Shown here: one piece after another, positions 62,056 through 64,000 of the stretch
How positions within the stretch are numbered: the first letter of the stretch is position 1
Layout: each line of letters begins with the position of its first letter
From: Cyanobium sp. Tous-M-B4
GTDB taxonomy: Bacteria > Cyanobacteriota > Cyanobacteriia > PCC-6307 > Cyanobiaceae
NCBI RefSeq assembly: GCF_024345395.1
Contig: NZ_JAGQBA010000008.1
Span: forward strand, 24,842-88,841
Length of the DNA: 64,000 nucleotides
Direction of reading: 5' to 3'
Position numbers and translations under genes: made by a program
Notes under the pieces: model-generated
Told to the model about the DNA's origin: nothing
Database searches by the model: none
What the model saw: only the letters and a program-made list of their open reading frames with translations

Positions 62056-62505
62056 ATGGCAGCTAATTCCGACACCAGCCCTAGCAACAGCAGCACTGGC
62101 ATCAGCACCATCGCCATTCAGGGGAATTCAACCTTGAAATGGCTGTATCTAGCCTTAGCGATCAGCGGGGCGGTTCTTCCCTGGCTAGCAAACGTTGACT
62201 TCATCAGGCAATACGGATCAAGCTTCGACATAGGCATGTTTGTGCATCTTGCAAATGCAAATCCAGCCGCAAGCTCCCTATCAAGGGACCTGGCAATAGG
62301 AGCAACGGCGGTGGTGATTTGGATCGCGCAGGAGAGCAAGCGGCTGCAAATGCGAGGGCTGCCTTGGGTACTGCTCAGCTGCGTAACGCTTGCTTTCGCA
62401 TGTGGAGCCCCACTATTTTTGTATTTACGAGAGCGCCGTTTGGAGGAATTAGCACGCGGGCAAAAGCCCACACCTACCGGCCAGGAATTAGAAATAAAGA
62501 ATTAG
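62056..62505 (+). CDS. DUF2834 family membrane protein
   Basis: 149 residues. After a Ser/Thr-rich N-terminus there are three hydrophobic segments: WLYLALAISGAVLPWLANV, DLAIGATAVVIWIAQES, and WVLLSCVTLAFACGAPLFLYL, with FVHLANANPAASSLSRDL and LYLRERRLEE. This is the DUF2834 plan seen in cyanobacteria. Function unknown. It follows xseB by 14 bp and converges with the zinc-ribbon gene (8 bp between stops). Confidence 0.8.
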   Translation: MAANSDTSPSNSSTGISTIAIQGNSTLKWLYLALAISGAVLPWLANVDFIRQYGSSFDIGMFVHLANANPAASSLSRDLAIGATAVVIWIAQESKRLQMRGLPWVLLSCVTLAFACGAPLFLYLRERRLEELARGQKPTPTGQELEIKN

Positions 62506-62513
62506 ATGCAAGC

Positions 62514-62861
62514 TCAAGGAGATGGATTTTCCTCGTTGACGACTTGTACATCGATGGTGACGTTACTGACATCAAACTGCTCACCAGACTCGGAACCCGA
62601 CGCAGAAGCGGAAAAAGCGCTGCCACAGGCTGGGCAAAATTCCTTCTCCATGGAGGCAAAACCACAGGATTCACAGGTACGCAGCCTGCTTTGAATCACC
62701 TGCCAAGCCACGAAGCCAGCCGCTCCCAGTAATAGGGGCAAAAACACCAAGAGCAAGGTTATGCCTCCGAGCAGATCGAGTACAAAGCGCCCTGCCGGAC
62801 CGGGAGCGAGGAGCAGCAAAAGCGCCAACAGCAACCAGAGCCAGGTACGTGATCGCGGCAT
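62514..62861 (-). CDS. Membrane zinc-ribbon protein
   Basis: 115 residues. Two N-terminal hydrophobic segments (WLWLLLALLLLLAP, GGITLLLVFLPLLLGAAGFVAW) are followed by a zinc ribbon C-x2-C...C-x2-C (RTCESCGFASMEKEFCPACGS) and an acidic tail. The four cysteines would bind one zinc on the cytoplasmic side. The start overlaps the BrkB-type gene stop by one base (TGATG), so the two are coupled. Role unknown. Confidence 0.8.
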   Translation of the reverse strand: MPRSRTWLWLLLALLLLLAPGPAGRFVLDLLGGITLLLVFLPLLLGAAGFVAWQVIQSRLRTCESCGFASMEKEFCPACGSAFSASASGSESGEQFDVSNVTIDVQVVNEENPSP

Positions 62862-63877
62862 CAGCTGATTTCAATTGGGGCAGATACATCCATCCTGACG
62901 CGCTGGCGCCGGTCCAGGACGACACACAAGCACTGACCGTAGTAAAGGATGACACCAACCAACCAAACCCAAAGACTCAACAACAACACACCCCCCACCA
63001 GCCCATAGGCCTGAAAGCGCACCCCTACCGCCAACAGAATGCGCCCAAGCACCAAATTAAGGATGGTGAGGGTTGAACCTATTAATAGCGCCCCTGGGAA
63101 CAGAGGCTGCCAAGCGACACGACGCGAGGGCAATACCCACAACAACAACATGGCCAAGGCAATAGAAATCAGCAACGAAATCAGTAAGTCAAGTATTGAT
63201 GAAACTGGACGCTGCAAATCACGAGCCACAGGCAGAATCTCCAGGACACGGGCCCACAAGCTGGCCGAGCCAAGCAGACGCATACTGGTGAAAGCCTGAT
63301 CGACCACAATAAAAAGGGCGAATAATGACACAAGGCCAAAAGCCTTGATACGTAATCGCACATAGCGAACTACCAAACGCTTCCATGGCAAATCCTCAAG
63401 CCCTGCTGGGCGATTCCACCAAAGCCGATCAGCGCCACGCTGCAAAGTGAGATAGGCATTGCTTGCCGTTAAAATCAATACAACGGCACCAAGAATCCCA
63501 GCACCAAATCCTTGCCTTAAAAAAGCTGACAATGTTGAAGAAAAAATCGGCATCGCCGAATTGGGCAAGATTTCCGAAACAACTACCAATAACCTCTCAA
63601 CCAAACCCTCATCCCCGCCAAGCAACCTAGCCGCAATGGAAAGTGCTATCAAAAGCACAGGGAATAAAGACTGAAGACTGTGATATGCGAAAGCAGCACT
63701 GAGGTCAACGCAGTCGAGCTTAAGCCACAATCTATAAGCCAACCAAAAGGGCAGCAATCTATATCTCTGGCCACCATCCCATCTACGCAGGTCCCAGAGA
63801 GCTCGTGAACGCACTACCCAGCCACCATCCGGAACTAAATGGACACTAGCTGCAGCCGCTGTAATTACCAAGCCCAC
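62861..63877 (-). CDS. YihY/BrkB family membrane protein
   Basis: Up to 338 residues. YihY/BrkB (UPF0761) features: VDLSAAFAYHSLQSLFPVLLIALSIAARLL, a central DRLWWNRP, six hydrophobic segments, and RFQAYGLVGGVLLLSLWVWLVGVILYYGQCLCVVL near the end. Once called ribonuclease BN, the family is an inner-membrane protein of unknown activity. GTG 63877 opens the longest frame but lies only 19 bp from a terminator; GTG 63814 (before RSRALWDLRRW) leaves room for a promoter and may be the true start. Confidence 0.88.
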   Translation of the reverse strand: MGLVITAAAASVHLVPDGGWVVRSRALWDLRRWDGGQRYRLLPFWLAYRLWLKLDCVDLSAAFAYHSLQSLFPVLLIALSIAARLLGGDEGLVERLLVVVSEILPNSAMPIFSSTLSAFLRQGFGAGILGAVVLILTASNAYLTLQRGADRLWWNRPAGLEDLPWKRLVVRYVRLRIKAFGLVSLFALFIVVDQAFTSMRLLGSASLWARVLEILPVARDLQRPVSSILDLLISLLISIALAMLLLWVLPSRRVAWQPLFPGALLIGSTLTILNLVLGRILLAVGVRFQAYGLVGGVLLLSLWVWLVGVILYYGQCLCVVLDRRQRVRMDVSAPIEIS

Positions 63878-63895
63878 CCAAGAAGCTTAACCAAC

Positions 63896-63923
63896 AAAAA
63901 AGCCACCCTTAGGGGTGGCTTTT
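63896..63923 (-). terminator. Hairpin terminator, T runs on both strands
   Basis: AGCCACCC (63901-63908), 4-base loop TTAG, GGGTGGCT (63913-63920); AAAAAA on the left and TTTT on the right. It lies 9 bp past the stop of the truncated minus-strand gene at the window edge, so it mainly terminates that gene. Confidence 0.9.
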
Positions 63924-63931
63924 AAGTCAAC

Positions 63932-64000
63932 TTACACAAACTCTTTCAAGAGCAAGATGAAGTTGATTGGGATGAATGTTTTACCTGGCATCGAGCTATT
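63932..64000 (-). CDS. Truncated gene at right edge (C-terminal end only)
   Basis: The minus strand is open from the window edge to TAA at 63934-63932, giving about 22 residues that end FIPINFILLLKEFV. The terminator directly after the stop supports a real gene end. Too short to identify. Other frames are not excluded. Confidence 0.35.
   Translation of the reverse strand, partial: NSSMPGKTFIPINFILLLKEFV

Overview
The window looks like chromosomal DNA of a unicellular picocyanobacterium of the Synechococcus/Cyanobium/Vulcanococcus type. The evidence is psbX, a Ycf66 protein, a high-light-inducible protein, the cyanobacterial suf operon with its regulator SufR, a phycobilisome rod-core linker (CpcG type), a CpcS/CpeS-like phycobiliprotein lyase, and many small proteins (DUF3747, DUF4912, DUF2973, DUF2834) known mainly from cyanobacteria. 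Base composition is high GC by eye, with less GC-rich patches in the ABC exporter (5.1-7.1 kb), sufB, the K+ channel/RND block (34.3-38.9 kb) and the right end.

Layout. 1-0.7 kb: 3' part of an LpxB-like glycosyltransferase gene and tRNA-Leu(GAG). 0.86-10.9 kb: housekeeping and photosynthesis genes (accC, YggT, psbX, ycf66, two small lipoproteins, hli, ABC transporter, HIT, comM, rpsU, DUF3747, def). 10.9-12.9 kb: S9 peptidase. 12.9-18.8 kb: a block that looks accessory, with a GltS symporter, a FucA-type class II aldolase overlapping mtnA (together resembling the DHAP shunt for 5'-deoxynucleoside salvage), a HEPN/MNT pair, a DUF1543 gene broken by an in-frame TAG, and a flavin amine oxidase. 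18.8-24.8 kb: sufBCDS plus ftrC, divergent from sufR, with a palindromic candidate SufR operator between them. 24.8-26.7 kb: a CpcS-like lyase with an unusual helical/His-rich N-terminus, then cpcG. 26.8-34.2 kb: DUF4912, PLD lipoprotein, small proteins, FAD hydroxylase, pgm. 34.3-41.2 kb: a second accessory-looking block with a K+ channel, a four-helix membrane protein, an RND pump and two tandem adaptor lipoproteins. 41.2-50 kb: rarA fusion, DUF1400-like protein, PPTase, bcp, coaX, cysH, NDH-2, hflX. 50.1-64 kb: 1-Cys peroxiredoxin, anmK, small regulators, an ABC-F ATPase, a small protein with twin CX3C, htrA, hrpB, xseA/xseB, BrkB, and a truncated gene at the edge.

How the genes fit together. 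The suf block makes and regulates Fe-S clusters and is paired with the Fe-S enzyme FTR. The lyase and CpcG serve the phycobilisome. The MtnA/aldolase pair would turn 5-(methylthio/deoxy)ribose-1-phosphate into DHAP plus an aldehyde. The RND block is a complete inner-membrane/adaptor set without its outer-membrane channel. Genes are densely packed with many ATGA/TGATG/GTGA overlaps. No gene-free stretch exceeds 300 bases. No rRNA, CRISPR array, insertion sequence, transposase or integrase was seen. No completely new system was found; the strongest leads are the MtnA/aldolase pair, the His-rich lyase fusion, the twin-CX3C small protein and the RND-linked membrane protein.
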